This document shows, piece after piece, positions 11,881 to 25,600 of a stretch of DNA of 64,000 nt. The notes beneath the pieces are model-generated. The model was not told where the DNA came from and did not search any database. It saw nothing but the letters and a program-made list of their open reading frames with translations. The position numbers and the translations under genes are program-made. Each line of letters begins with the position of its first letter. The stretch's first letter is position 1. The DNA is taken from the NCBI GenBank assembly GCA_004352715.1, contig SCFE01000081.1, positions 704,882-768,881 on the forward strand. Direction: 5' to 3'. Origin of the DNA: Hofstenia miamia (Eukaryota > Xenacoelomorpha > Acoela).

Positions 11881-13559
11881 TTAGTTTTATAGAAGCTCAT
11901 GATTCTTGCTATTCTTTTTGCTAAGGCGCACATTTAATAGCACAAAAAGAAGCTGACCTAATTTTATGTGGATGCAATAGTTAAAATATTTAACATTATT
12001 TCGCATCATGTCAAGAACTTTAGTAGAAGGAATACAAGATGGGGAAGTCAAGTTTCTTAACAGAAATCTGCGTTCTCCAGCAATTTTATTTTTATTCCGT
12101 AGTTATATTTATTAGAATCATGTTGAAAAAGGATTCTTAAAATCACGGTTATCCAGAAATTAAAGAAATATATTTATTGCAATGAGAAAAGTGACGATTT
12201 AAAGTAAATAAAATGAAAACCAATTTGATCACTTCATTTTGAAATACCTTCTCTCATTCATGTTTCCACTATTTATTTATTCGGTTAAAATATAATATTC
12301 GGTAAGAAAAATTCAAAAATCACAAACTACGATGATAAAATGCATTTTCACAGCGAAGTTTTGCAATGCTTTGATACTTTCAGCACCAACTTCGCTACGT
12401 TTGTTCACCACTGAGATTTCCTCATCATAAAATCCTGGCTACGCTCCTGGTTCGATGATTTACTGGATCAGGTAATTGATAGGACCAATGATGTTGAAGA
12501 AAAATTATTTCATTAAATGAAAGACTTTTTCAAAGATATCGGATAACTTTAATTAACATTGATTTTGTTATATATGCTCTCAGTTCTGATAGAAGAAAAT
12601 GAATGCCGATCGATTTGCCTTTAAAAATATTTAATGAAACTTCAAATTTTCTGAAAGTAATTTCTCTCATTATTCAAAAATGCTGGAAAAAACGTTCGTT
12701 GATCAACAGACATTGATGAATTTCATAATAATCAAATGGGAACTGACAATACAAATTTTCAGTTACAACTTAATAATTAGAAATTGTTTTTATATTTCTG
12801 ATTCCCAAACGCAGCAAAAAAGTGTATTTCTTCTTTTCATCTAGGTGATATTTACTATATTTAGAATGCTTTCTCAAAAATTTTACTACCTTTGCAAGTT
12901 GAGCGTTTTCTCATTTTTCAAATTTAGCACTCAGAGAATCCAAAATTATCAATGAACTTCCAAATCTAAATTGCTTTTTTCGTGAAAATACAAGATCATA
13001 TTCCCTTTGGTTTTTTATTAAATGAAGAACTATGGCCATTTACTAATAATTTGTCTCTTATTAAATTAGTGAGGCATATACTATAGGATCAATAGGGGTT
13101 GCTCGAAAAGATTTTGTTTTTTCATAAAATCGAAAAAAGTCAAGGTTTCTGGTCAAATCCCCGCATCACTAAGTGAGAGAGAGAAAGAGACTTTCGCACC
13201 ACTGCAAGTCAGCTCATAGTTTATGAATTTCAAAATGATGTGAGTTTGAATTCTGTATTGAAAATTTACTGTAAAATGTACATAGGCCCCCCTCCCCTAC
13301 AAGTTTTTTGTAATAATATATGCTTCCCTAATATTTACCATCTTCTTTACTCTATACATGAATTTATATTCCTGCAGGACTTTATGATCTACCTGTATAT
13401 ATGTACCAGGAGAATGCAAAGAAATACTGTTTCAAAATTTGCAATTTAGAATACAGTAAGGATGATAATATTTCCTTGTAACTTCGTTTAGCTCCCCTTT
13501 TCACCAATGCTGAACATATTTCTTTATAGTTCTCATGCATTTTGCATGACATTAAGCAG
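11881..13559. other. AT-rich stretch, no gene supported
   Basis: It contains a short inverted pair around 12353-12405 (AGCGAAGTT and AACTTCGCT) and a GAGA-rich run at 13178-13192. The overlapping opposite-strand frames at 13240-13449 and 13382-13567 may include the decayed downstream part of the hAT-like transposase described next, but I cannot align them with confidence. Confidence 0.4.
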
Positions 13560-13830
13560 AACATCACATACCTGATAGTGACAGCTTCAGAACAGCTCCT
13601 TTAATTGCTGTTCCCATTTTAATACATTCAAATAATGTAAAATATTGTAGAGTTTCTTAATTAATATAAAAATAAAGTTGTACCTAATCAGTATTCTGCA
13701 TAAATGAGCAGGCTAAATTCAAAGAATGTGTGCAGCGGAAAACAAATTTGACAGCAGGATTCTTGCTTGGACATCAGAGTACTTCCCAGACATATAACTG
13801 GCATTGTCATAGCCTTGATCTTAGCAGTCA
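13560..13830 (-). pseudogene. Fragment of a hAT-family transposase (ZMYM1-like type)
   Basis: The minus strand at about 13821-13754 encodes DQGYDNASYMSGKYSDVQAR. This closely resembles the conserved core of hAT-type transposases annotated as zinc-finger MYM-type protein 1-like, whose usual form is GQGYDN, then MSGK, then GVQARI. A SAAH motif follows at about 13733, where the family has CAAHSLNL. Stop codons occur just before and after (for example at 13820 and 13715), so it is a dead fragment. The remainder of the transposase, including the C-terminal dimerisation domain, was not recognised. Confidence 0.6.
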
Positions 13831-16358
13831 GCAATTGGAATCATGTTTGAATTTAATGTTTCTAACTTCAGTTAGTATTCACTACCAAAAAAAGTATTTA
13901 ATAAAATTAACAAATTATAAATGGCCTCACCAAAATAAATGTCAATTTATCACAATGAATAATACTTATAAATCTAAGCCAGTATTTTGTTGTTCTCACT
14001 TCTAATACAACTTTAGCAAAAATCTTCCCTGCTATCAACTGAATAAATCATTATATATTATAAAGAATAAATATGAAGTGCTGACTTTGCAAATATACCC
14101 GAAGTGAGATAAATGATCTTCGAAAATGAATAAAATAGTTTCAAACAATCACTACATTCAGGAAGTTTTCATTTTGATTAGAAACTAAAAATTATTTACT
14201 AGAACCTATTATTTTTTCATCTCTAAGTGGTAATTCACTTCTTGCAAGAAACTTTATATCAGCAAAACTCTTAGTAAAATATGTATGCTGTTTTCATCAA
14301 CCCATAAATAACTCGTTTTTATTAGAAAAGTTATAATGATTGGATTTCGACTAAAATAATACAAATTTTCTTTAGTAAATAATTATTTTACTACAATTCA
14401 AATCATATGTTTAACTTTAATATATGTTAATAAGGCATATTGAATTTTATGTAGCAAAATTTTTAATTTTGCATTACACTTAAAGTGGTTTTTCAAATTT
14501 TCTCAAGGAATAATCGTGAATCTAGTTTTGAATTTATTATAAATTTGTTGTTTATGTTTTTACAACTAAAAAATGTTTCTAATCAAAATTAGAATGCACC
14601 AATGGGATATACTTATACGTGGGGCCCAGGGCCATTAGCCTAATTTTCCCTTGCTTTAGTAAAGCACTGATTTTAATTAACCTATGCAAAAGTTTTTGCA
14701 ATATTTGTTACATGATTTGTAATAAAAAATTTAAAACTTTCTCCTTGGTAAATTTTGTGGCATGAATAATTCTATATTAAAATAAATCAAAACGTTGTTT
14801 ATCCCAGTGTTTTAATATCTTGTGGTTTCATTCCTTTTTTCATAAGGAAAATTTTATTTTTGTTACATCATTGTTAGTATTTTTGGATGTTAAATTAATT
14901 ATTTTATAGATTAAATGACGTAAGTAACCTTTTTCACCGAGTATTTTGCTAAAATTTTAATTTAAAAATACCTTGCAAATTCATACTATTTTGTAAATTT
15001 CCAACAAAAAATATTAATAAAATTTGCATGTAACTATAGACAAATTTTCCAAGTAACTATCGTGCTATTTAGCAAGTTCTATACCGGACTTAACCGCAAT
15101 GCGTGCCAATTTATCTGCACTTGGCAAGAACTGTGTTTTTACATGTATTTGAAGAGAAATATGCGCAAACGAATATGTAGTGAGTAACAAATTGACAGAA
15201 AATTATGCAACTTAAAAGAAATCGATGTCAATATTTAATTTACATATACCAAGAAACACAGAGAAGTTTCCAGATACGATCCTAACTTGTTTCACTGTGC
15301 CATCTATTAAATCCCTTAGAAATCAGCGAGTATTTCTGCAACAGTCAGGCTTTTCCACATAATTCTCCAAATTTTCTACAATCACGCTTTACAAATCTTA
15401 TTAAAATTGCTGATTACTGCTGGCATTTGGAGGAAAAACGAGAGAAAAAAGGTGCATATTTGCTAACAGGCTCCATTCATGAATTGTTGAAAACACGTGA
15501 GCTAAGAATCTTGGCAACTTTTAGTTTCCAAAATAACAGAAATTAAAGTCTATTACATAATATTTTAATGGACCCACCTTAGGGGAAGTGATATTTGATT
15601 AAGAAGTTTTCTAATAATAAAAATAGATCTACATTTGATAAATAGTTGAAAAAATGATGACTTCTAATTTACATATTTATTTTGACTAAATATTGAAAGT
15701 GTAAATTACTTACATACAATGCAAGATACCATTGTTTAGATAAAATAATTAATAACAAAAACATGTTCACAAAGCTAAACAAATAGAAAATTTAATTATG
15801 CCATTGTATTATCTAAATTTAATGAGTTTAGATAGTTGAGTGCTTGAAACAATGGACATATTCATTGAATTAACACACGCTTTATCCCAAGTCAGTACTA
15901 GAGTTTCTGAAAATATGATTGCACAAAGTTTTAGCAATTTTTATGGAATAAATTTAACTCCAAATTTGATGACAAGCGATTTTAAGAAGAGATGAAATTT
16001 TAACAATGACTGCCCTAATACTTCAATTAATTTTTTAAACTAAAGCCTTTTTTAGAAATTGCAAGCATGATGGCAATGCATGAAGAACCAGTTCCAATCT
16101 AACTGATTTGACATTCCGTGACTTATTCCCATCTGAATGAATTATATTTATGTTGGTTAATGCTGACTTTTGATTAAAGTGTTGTTGGTTCACTACTCAC
16201 ATTTTTACTACCATTCATAATTTAGCGGATCCGTTTTGAATGATTCAAATATTTCCATATCTTCCTAACTGTTTAAAAGAAGCAAGTCTCAATAGTTTAT
16301 CAAATCAATCAAATTATTCATCATCAACAAACCTAAAGCTCTTCAAGATTTCTGAAAG
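13831..16358. other. AT-rich stretch, no gene supported
   Basis: No recognisable coding motif, RNA gene or terminal repeat was seen. The most GC-rich point is GGGGCCCAGGGCC near 14623-14635, which is an isolated short palindrome-like word. Confidence 0.5.
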
Positions 16359-16360
16359 TA

Positions 16361-16876
16361 CAGGGTGTAAATATTAGTCCCTTAACTTTTAAAGACAAGA
16401 TTTTATCACAAGCAGAGTATAATGGCACAACAAATTTTAAACATAACTTAAGAGTGTCGAACTAAAGTTTTTATCCTTCAATTTGTATTCCGCCAATCAA
16501 TAATTATAATTGATTACAAAGCGAAACATTTATACATTGACTCAAAGCATTGATACATAGAAAGGTGTCGCAAGATGATCGCATTCAAATGTTTTTTTAT
16601 CTTGATGTCTGAATCCACTGGACTTCTTTGTATGGGGTGATTTAATGGATCGGGTATAACGTACAACGCCCAAAACCATTTCGCAGCTCAAGACTGCCAT
16701 AATGAAAAATGCAAAGAAATCACACCCAAAATTTTTCGAAACGCGTTCGGTCAATTGCCATTGATGGAAAACAAAGTGAAGGACTCTTAAGTTATGTTAA
16801 AAATTTGTTGTGCCATTATACTCTACTGTTGATAAAATGTTGACTTTAAAAGTTAAGGGACCTTATTTACACCCTG
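16361..16876 (+). mobile_element. 516-bp mariner-type element with long terminal inverted repeats
   Basis: The element starts CAGGGTGTAAATATTAGTCC and ends with the matching inverse (TTTACACCCTG). It is flanked on both sides by TA, the normal mariner/Tc1 target duplication (16359-16360 and 16877-16878). The terminal inverted repeats are about 95 bp and roughly 90% identical, and include the shared block AGAGTATAATGGCACAACAA. The interior still encodes the C-terminal end of a mariner-type transposase on the plus strand. LDFFVWGDLMDRV starts at about 16617 and is followed by a stop; TPKTISQLKTAIM then follows. It is an internally deleted, non-autonomous derivative that keeps the 3' end of the transposase gene. 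The minus frame 16542-16754 is a shadow. Confidence 0.85.
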
Positions 16877-16878
16877 TA

Positions 16879-19800
16879 CTTGTAAATAATTCATAATAAT
16901 CTCAAATAAAATTTACATCAAACCTATGAATCTTAAAGTAAATCGTTCGCCGCGAATTTAGAAGCTTAGGTGAGGTTGGATACCCTCTTTAAGTGGGACC
17001 ATGGGTATGCTGAAATACTAACTAATGTTACTGAAATAATTAGAAATTAACATCCTATATGAAATGTCGACTGTAATATGAATTCAATTCAAATGACTCT
17101 ATTTACTCTTTTCTTTTTATGGAATATATTGATTAAAGCACAATATTCCAGTATTATTTTTCTGATGAGGCTCTACTCTTCAGTGATCCTGAAATAAAAG
17201 TTTACTCTACTCGACATTCTTGGATTTAAAATAATCAGTCGACATTTTATGTTTATCGATGAATTCCTGTAAATTTTAAGACAGGGAAATTCAAGGAGGA
17301 GAATTCAAGATCGGAAAATTATATGATGAATACTAGCGATATTAGTACTATAAAAATAGTTACATTTGACTATGAATAATATTTTTTTATTTGAAAAGTC
17401 CAAAATTTTTTTACGCATTGAATCAATGGAGAAAAACGACTAATCTTTGACTGAAGTAATCTATTTTTTTCATGAATAATTCAAATTTAAGGTAGTGGAT
17501 ACGAGTGAAATTATCAAGAAATCTATTTGTCAAACACATCACCATCCTCTTCAAGACCCAAATGGCCACTTCTGATGATTGGTTCAACAGTCAACGTGCA
17601 GGATCGTGAAACAGTGGATCGATATTAGGTTGGAATACAAATATTTGATAGTACTATCAGATTATACGGTAGTACATATATGGTAGTCTTCAAATAAAAA
17701 TATATTGTTCATAATCAATCGTAACCACAAAGCTGAAATGAAAAAGCAAATAACCCTCATTTAAGAAGTAGGAGGAATTCCAAAATGTGATTTTTTAGAA
17801 ATTACTGGCATTTTTTGCCACGAAACCCTGAACACCCTGTAGATTTTTCAAATAGTGTAAGTTTCAGAGGTTTGGAACCAACATTATTCCCTCAGCGAAG
17901 TCCGAAAATTTTTGAAAAAACTTAATATTGGAAAATTGAAAAGTTTTTGAAGCTTCGTCTGAATATTTTTTACACCGCTTCCAGTTGGTTGAAAGCAAAA
18001 AATCAAATTTCGAAAAAAAATTTTTGGTGAAAGTGATCCGAGTTAACCATCTTTTCCACCTCGAATATTCAGGCCTTGAATTTTCCTTCCTCGAAATTTT
18101 ACACAATAACTTACACTAAATTGCGATTATAAGTTGTCAAATGCTTTGTTCTATCAATTATGCACATATTATTTCCTCAAGATGCCAGATGACTATATTT
18201 TGGTAAGAACAAGCAGAAATTTTACACTGTGTGGTAGTTTTGTCATCCAATAAACTTTTGATTCGATAAATATTTTATGTATGAAATTTCTAAGCGATTA
18301 AAATGCTTAGATTACCCTCTATCCTCTTAAAGTTGATTATTTTTGCCAGTTTATATAATTTTTGCCCATTTCACTTATTGCCAGGGACAACTAAATGATA
18401 TTAATTAATTCATTTACTTGAATATACTCCTAAATCGAATTGAAGGATTGCATTTGCTACCAAATTTAAAGAAGATACCACAAAACCTTTTTGAGATATC
18501 AAATGCAGATCACATAAACTGAAGAATTCTCATATTTGCAATATTTGTAAATAAAAAACCCTTAATTATTCTTTATTATAGATATCCCAATTGAGATTTC
18601 CATGATAGATGCGCATGAAAAAGTGCTATAAATAGTGACTTAAATATTAATTTTTGACAAGTACAGGCTGGGCAAGAAATGTTAATCTATCAAATATCTT
18701 TGTGATATCAAAACACTAATAAATTTCACTTTCTAGCTTAAATCCATTTACAAAAAAACATTTCTTCAACATATTGAGATTGTTCATAATCAAGGATCCT
18801 AAAGATCTGTATTTGTTAATATCTTCTGTTCTCATTAGAATACATAATATGCGTATAATCGATAGAAAAAGCATAGGATTTAACTATTTCGCTGAATTTA
18901 TCTGAAAGTACAAAAATATGCTCTAAATTATTGCATTAAATAATTTATAAAATCATAAAATACAGGATTTTTAGTGGAGCAAACCAAGGACACGAAACCA
19001 ACAATTACGAAAAAATCGAAAAAATATGCAGATTCAAAAGGTTTTATTTAAAAAATTGAAAATGGATCCACTTCAGTTCGTAGGATACCCCCCCAACATT
19101 TAAATCATTCTCGCGTCCCTGAGCAAACCCATTGATTAATTTTGTTTTGAGGGACACTGCCTCTTGGTCTTTGAAAATTTGTGATTTATGAAATGATAAA
19201 ATAGTTTATGTTTTGATATCGTCTTTCTTATGCATTTCATAAAAGACTTCGATATATTTGTGTTATTTTAGGAGTAATGTCAGCACCTACTAATAATTAA
19301 TAAAATTTATTGATAATGTATCTTAATTAATAAGCTTTTTATATAATAAATTTTGAATTGACAGCTTTAATATGAAACACTATGAATTCAAAAAATTATT
19401 TATTAGTCAAAGATTCTCTGTGAAAAATTTTGGCCGGCGTGGCCAACGCATATTTGCCCGCTTATCAAGAAAATTAATGTTTATTGAAAGTCCTTAAAAA
19501 AGCTAGGAAACGCGGTTCAAAATATTTTTTCTATCTGTGACGCATCAACCTGAATTGAAAAGTGTCATCGCAAAAAAGTCAATCGCAATGCAATCAGCAA
19601 CTTGTGAAACAGTTCTAAAACTCTTTACATCTTTTATCGGAGAGATTTGCAAGTTGTTGCATAACGGACCCTAATGCATGAATAATTCGATACACTATTA
19701 TATCACTACAATAATGCTAAGATTAAGGAATAAGAAGAATATAAAGTTAATGTATTCAGGGCTTTAGTCTTGAATTTCTAATATAGATTTAACTGTATCT

Positions 19801-22119
19801 CAATTTTATACTGCTCGGATTTATTCGGATTAATCCTGTTCGCACTCTGCCACACATTGAATATGTAAAAAGCAACTTACACAAAATTCCTTATCGTGTA
19901 GAGTGTATTTATTGCCTCATTGGTGTCCTGTAGAACACGAGGTTTAAATTTCAAAAAGCTTTGTTTTGAACAATTTCACTTTCAGTGTAAACATAAAAAT
20001 AGTTGCTAATATTATCAATCCTGAACTAAGATTGTTTTGTGGATAGAAAATATTTTGTTTGAATTTGAATTGTTATATTAAGCGGATACATATATGAAAT
20101 AATCACGACTTATTATAAGTATATAAATGGTTTTTTTAAAAATTATGTAGCACAAAAGCACATGATTTATTCAGAGTTGGAAATGGTCAGAAGTCTTAAG
20201 AGAAGCCTACAGGAGAATACGCAGGATTCTCTGATAGCCGACATCTTAGTTATGGCTAATTTGGAAAACCTGAGAGAAGGACATTCCACCATGCCCCTTG
20301 TCTACGTCATTGGAAGTCTACTTTGTTGTGCAGCAAAGAAAATATAAGTATATAAAGCGTAGCAAGCTATTGTCTCTTATATAATTGTGTTTGTGTTACA
20401 ATGCAAAGGTGGACCCAGAGAGAAGGGGGTTCAATGATTTAGTAACTAACATGCTTTTCTTTATGTATTTAAAGTACAACATACATGGCTACAATAATAA
20501 ATTGCGGATTCATATCATTTATTGTGAACAAGCCAAATTTACAATATTGAATACTTTGGTTAACACTTTCTAACTCTAAAAATCAAAATGTGAATTTTTC
20601 ATGGAACTTTCAGAAATTTTTTCTCATTTGTGTCATTTGCTCTTTTTACAAGAAAGAGTTCGTAAGCACCAAATATCTGATGCCAGCCGATCTTATGAAA
20701 ATATGAAGCTTATATTTTTGCGGTAAAAAATTTTCCAGCCTAGCTTCATTAGCAAATGTCTATCCAATTTAACGTTTCAAGAAACATTTGACCCGAATAT
20801 GCATTAAGAAAATATTTAATACAATTGTTTGTGCTATTTTACTAAATTTTTGAAAATCTATATTATTATTGCATGTTTCTTAGTTGCTATTTTGAATGAC
20901 GAGAAATATGGTAATATATGGTGTTTTGTTCGGTGTTTCCTTACCCATTAAGCTAGCAGCAAGCTGGATCTCTCAATACCAAAATAGCGCTTTTGAAAAA
21001 ATCTCAGGATGTGCAACTGTGATTATTCGGTCTGTTTCAAAATTTTAAATCTGCTATTAATTTATATACATAAACATTTTTCAAAGAAAAGCTTTTCCTA
21101 ATTTTCAATCTAATTTGATATATATATTATATTTATATTGTGTCAGAAGTTGCATTTTAGTAAAAAATGTTCCAATTGCTTAATGCTAAAATACTATAAA
21201 ATATTTTAAAATTATAATCAATATTTTTTACTGAAAATAATGTTACTAATTCACATTTTTGCAGCATTGTAAATTTCAAACATTTTAAAATTTATTGTGA
21301 TGCTCAATCTGTTCTTAATTAATTTTCTTGTACATTCCAAAGATTCAACCATGTCATTCATGTCGTAGTAACTCGCTTGAAAGTGTGGTCTGGATATTGA
21401 CGCTCTTGGTCACATTCAAAGCGTATAAGCACAAAACAGTTTCAATCATGACATGTAATAATAGAATCATGATGGAATTTTCATCAAAACAACTATGTAC
21501 ATTTTGGTACCAGAATAAAATTAAGTAGCTTCGCTGGGCTGAATTTCTTTATAACTGGTTGGTATTAATCCCACTTAATTATTATGCTATGAGGGCACAT
21601 CTGTATTAGGCAATGCTGTTTTCTGCTATATATTTATTAATGTGAATACAGCAGTTATAATATCAATTTATAATATCAATATAATTGTATAATTGAAAAC
21701 CTTCTGAAAATCCTGCAACGAGTCTGGGGCTGGCAGTTGATAACAATTTGATGATATTGATATTGTATATTGACTCCATAAATTGTGAATTTTTATACAT
21801 GTGTATTAATTTATTTAAATTATTCAAATAATATTGTTAAAAAATAATATAATGTCATAAAAATGACGTATTCACCAATTAGCCAATGTTAATAATTAAT
21901 TCTTGAATTTGTTGAATGAACCTCAACGACTTCAATACCATCTATTGTCTAACCAGGTTAATAGTCAAACATGTCTTACATTCTTTTGCTGGGATGATCC
22001 GTTTCTTCAGAGATGACATAATAGACATTTGTGTTAGTTGTTCATAGCAAATGTTTTCGCTTGCTGGCATAATAAACCAGGCTGACATAGTATGGTATGC
22101 TAATGGCTTCATGTTGGTC
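16879..22119. other. AT-rich stretch with minor repeats and one unassigned small frame
   Basis: At 17853-18118 an 11-bp inverted pair (TAGTGTAAGTT and AACTTACACTA) bounds a 266-bp AT-rich block that could be a tiny transposon. A lone CACCCTGTA at 17832-17840 resembles a mariner end without partner. The frame 20162-20347 (plus, 61 codons, including SLKRSLQENTQDSLIADIL) is less AT-rich than its surroundings. It has no splice partner or recognised family, so I leave it uncalled. Nothing else is supported. Confidence 0.4.
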
Positions 22120-22660
22120 TTGGGATTAAAATTAATTGCTATCAATTTTTTCCCTGTCTTTTGCATGATAAACTTCAAACAAATGGATCTATTATTCAAT
22201 ATGCTGATAATACATTGATTTGCTGTTCAACTCTTGAAAATTTAGACTTAACACATTCAACTAATAGTAAGATCAAATCTTGATATGAAGAAAACCACTT
22301 TGAAATCTTTTAAAAAAATCACCGAAGAGGATATTACCATTAAAGAGAAATTTTGCTGATATATCTAAAATTGATTGCTATGTTTTTCAGTAACAACAAT
22401 TAAATATCTTGGATTTACCATAAATAAGCTTTCATTTAAACATCCTATTGCTTAAGTTTATTAAGAATCCATAAGAAATTTCTTTACAGCTAAAAGCAAG
22501 ATGATTTTTCAATCAAAATGAAACTGAAATTTTATTCAATTTATTACTAAATTCTATTATAATTGTTGTACAAGCATATGCAGGTGAAACATCTTTATCA
22601 AAGCTTAACGACATATACAAGAAAGCGTTTAAGTATAAACACATTAGTAAAGTATCAAAT
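22120..22660 (+). pseudogene. Decayed non-LTR (LINE) retrotransposon reverse transcriptase
   Basis: TNGSIIQYADNTLICCSTLE begins near 22182 and contains the YADD-box of LINE reverse transcriptases as YADN. About 200 bp on, in another frame, VTTIKYLGFTINKLSFKH (22390-22443) matches the downstream motif KYLGV.ID..L.F..HI of these enzymes. Then NSIIIIVVQAYAGETSLSKL and IYKKAFKYKH (about 22550-22650) resemble the thumb region. The order and spacing fit one reverse transcriptase broken by frameshifts and stops. The second Asp of the YADD box is Asn, so it is inactive. The 5' part and endonuclease are absent, as in typical 5'-truncated LINE copies. Confidence 0.75.
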
Positions 22661-25600
22661 ATTTTAACATCATTAAAGCAAAATTCATAGCCTTACATCA
22701 GCACTCAAAATTATCCACTAAAACAATATATTAGCAAAAGAAATGAATTAAGAAAAAAATGATCAATTTTCCCTGATCATTGTTTCTCCTGTTACTAATT
22801 ATAAATTTTCAGCTTAAAGATCGGAGCGTAGTTTACCATTTTGTAAACTTAAAATAAAGTTTATTATTACTGTTATAACATCGAATTCGCAAATATTAAT
22901 TCGAATGAAAATCTTAGTTGCAAAATTTGTGCATTTATGTTAGTAATATTTACACAGTGATAAAAATAAATTCTCTGTTAAATAATTTTATATTTAATAT
23001 CCAGTTATATAAATAAGGTAATATTTTCATGTACTGTAAGTAATCTTATAATATGTCACAAAAGACTTTTAATAAAATTTTTGCTTTTGGTGTCATAATA
23101 AAGTGTTTTAGTAGATCTACACAAACATACACAAAAACAATGTAGAAAATCAAACAAACAGCAACTGAACACTGATGTAGAATCTTTGTAGTAACTTTTG
23201 TCAGTTGGTTGTACACGTCTTTTGTAATTTCTACTCTCTGTATGCTAAAGTGCGAATTGAGGTTGAGAATCAGAGATGTGAATCTCGTCAAGAAGATGCA
23301 CTGTTCCAATCCAAGTTCTATTGAGTTTTAAATCTGCTTGAACCAAGCTAAGTCAGTGTCGAATTTGAATCTAATAAGGCCTACTTCTACAGGCTCTTGC
23401 TTAATGACCGCTATATATAAGCACGTTTGAAAAGGAACCACATATAAAATTTGTTAAAAAGTGAAACCTTAAATAGTACCAAAAAGTAAATATTTTTAAC
23501 TACAAAAATTAACACATCAAATGTATAAATTTCATCATGACCAACATTATTATATATTTATACATGTATATATAATCTTTCTATATGTTTTTATAAATAG
23601 ATCCAACTGAACTAACCAAAAAATTGGGGTTGGTTTGAGTTGACCAACAAACCCATTTACAGTCTTGTTGAGAATTCAGTGAGAACTACATATATTCCCG
23701 AATGTAGCATATAAATTTCGACATAGATGTGTATCAAAATCAATTCATCAAAAAATTCATTCTTAAAGTGCAAATATTAAATAGAAACAAATATTTGATG
23801 CGATATTGTAAATGGGAGTACCCAATACTAGTAACAAACAGTAGAAGGTAGTTTCGCGAAGATGCTCATGGCAACGAGTATTTTTGCATAGCATTACCCC
23901 ATTAAACAAAAATGGAAATTGAATAGTGAAGAGCTACAAGAATTCAAGTAGGTTTTGATACAGTATATCTGAAACAGTCACGATTGTTCATTATTTATCA
24001 AAAACAATTTGAAAGATACCGAATTCATGTAGTCCAATTTAAAAATGAGGGTTCGTGGTATAACGTTACACAAATATAGAACATCTTCTCACCAAAATAT
24101 ATCTTATTCTTTGTCCATCAGAGGAATATACTTTGTAGATCCGAAAAATATTGATTTTTCCTTGTCCTGTTTTGTTTACTTGATGATGATATAGAACTTG
24201 AAACGAATTTTTAGCTTTCCTTCTGCAAGTCTTTCACTCATGAACGAAATATTTTACTAAAATCCTTGAAAAAAACTTCCCTTACATAGGCCAATATCAG
24301 TTCATTTAGATATGCACTACTTACAAGAATAATAATAAATAACGCCTAATGTTTTGGAATTTAAATTTTTTATCAAAATTTAAAATAATTTCGAATATTT
24401 ATGATTGATATTTCTAAAACTGTCACTTTGTAATTTAATTTTTATTATTTTCGATGCTTTAAAATTGTAAACTAAGTTTCAAGTTTTTGAATTATTCTAC
24501 GAAGTTGCTGAAAACTTTAATGTTTAAAGAAACTTTAGAGAACAATCCCGTCGTTGATTCAAACTAAAAATTTATCAACACTGATTCTACTTAAATATTT
24601 CTGAAAATTGGCGGCAATCTTTCGATTTCGATAAATTCGGCTCTACAATTGGCTGCTTACTGCGCTCAAATCACAGTTACTGATTTTTTATTGAAATTTT
24701 GAAGCAATAATTGTAAATCCAAACCCTAGTTCATTATATTAATAAAATTTATAGGAAAAGCAATAGTGGTCAATTGATTCATGGAAAATTCTTATGCTCA
24801 TATTTCTTCCATTTCTAGTAGAACAAAAACTTACAGAAATAATAAATTTACACAATATTGAGTTTTTTCATTATATTTGGCATTCAATAAATATCAAAGA
24901 GCATGGGACAAAAAACATAATTTTAACCAAAGAAATCATTTGAATTCTAATTCACAAGAAAATAAATTTATCCAAGTACATAAATTCAACAGCAAATCTG
25001 CAATCAATGCAAAATAATTTACCATATATGATGTTGAAATGCTTTTGAGTATGACTGTATATGCAGTTGCATTTCAGAAAATTAATCAAGAAAGAGAGTG
25101 AAAATATAAACACTACAAATCTTAAATCATAAATGTTTGCATAAACATACTTACCAGACCATGTAATTGTTTGGAATCTTTGTGTACAGTTACAACATTG
25201 CAAAGACTGATTTTATAAAATAATTTGAAAACATTTTATATGCACACTAAATGTACACTAAGGTTTTAACTCATTAATAAATTTTGAATTCAAAATACAC
25301 CAAGCCAAGCAAATAACAAAAGTCCTCATGACATTTAGATTCTTTGATCATACTGCAAAAATTCAAAGATGCCAAATGCTGATAAAATATTCAATTAACT
25401 CGTACAAAAGCCGTGGTAGAATAAGTAGAATAATATACTTATTAATGATTTAAGTCTACATGTACACAATTGTCGTTAAAGAATATTAACAACCAAAAAT
25501 TTCACTAAATCTTTAAAATTTAAGTCAGAAAACTTTCATATGAATAGCGATCTTTTTAAAATTTCTTTGCAATTCTCTACACTTGAATATTTTACGTAAT

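Noticed and set aside
17853-18118. Tiny transposon bounded by an 11-bp inverted repeat
   Set aside because: The repeat is short and AT-rich and the homology stops after 11 bp, so chance is a realistic explanation; mentioned only in the stretch note.
20162-20347. Small plus-strand gene candidate (61 codons)
   Set aside because: It is less AT-rich than its surroundings but has no recognised family, splice sites or conserved context.
21942-22199. 85-codon minus-strand frame
   Set aside because: It lies opposite and just upstream of the plus-strand reverse transcriptase relic and has no motif of its own.
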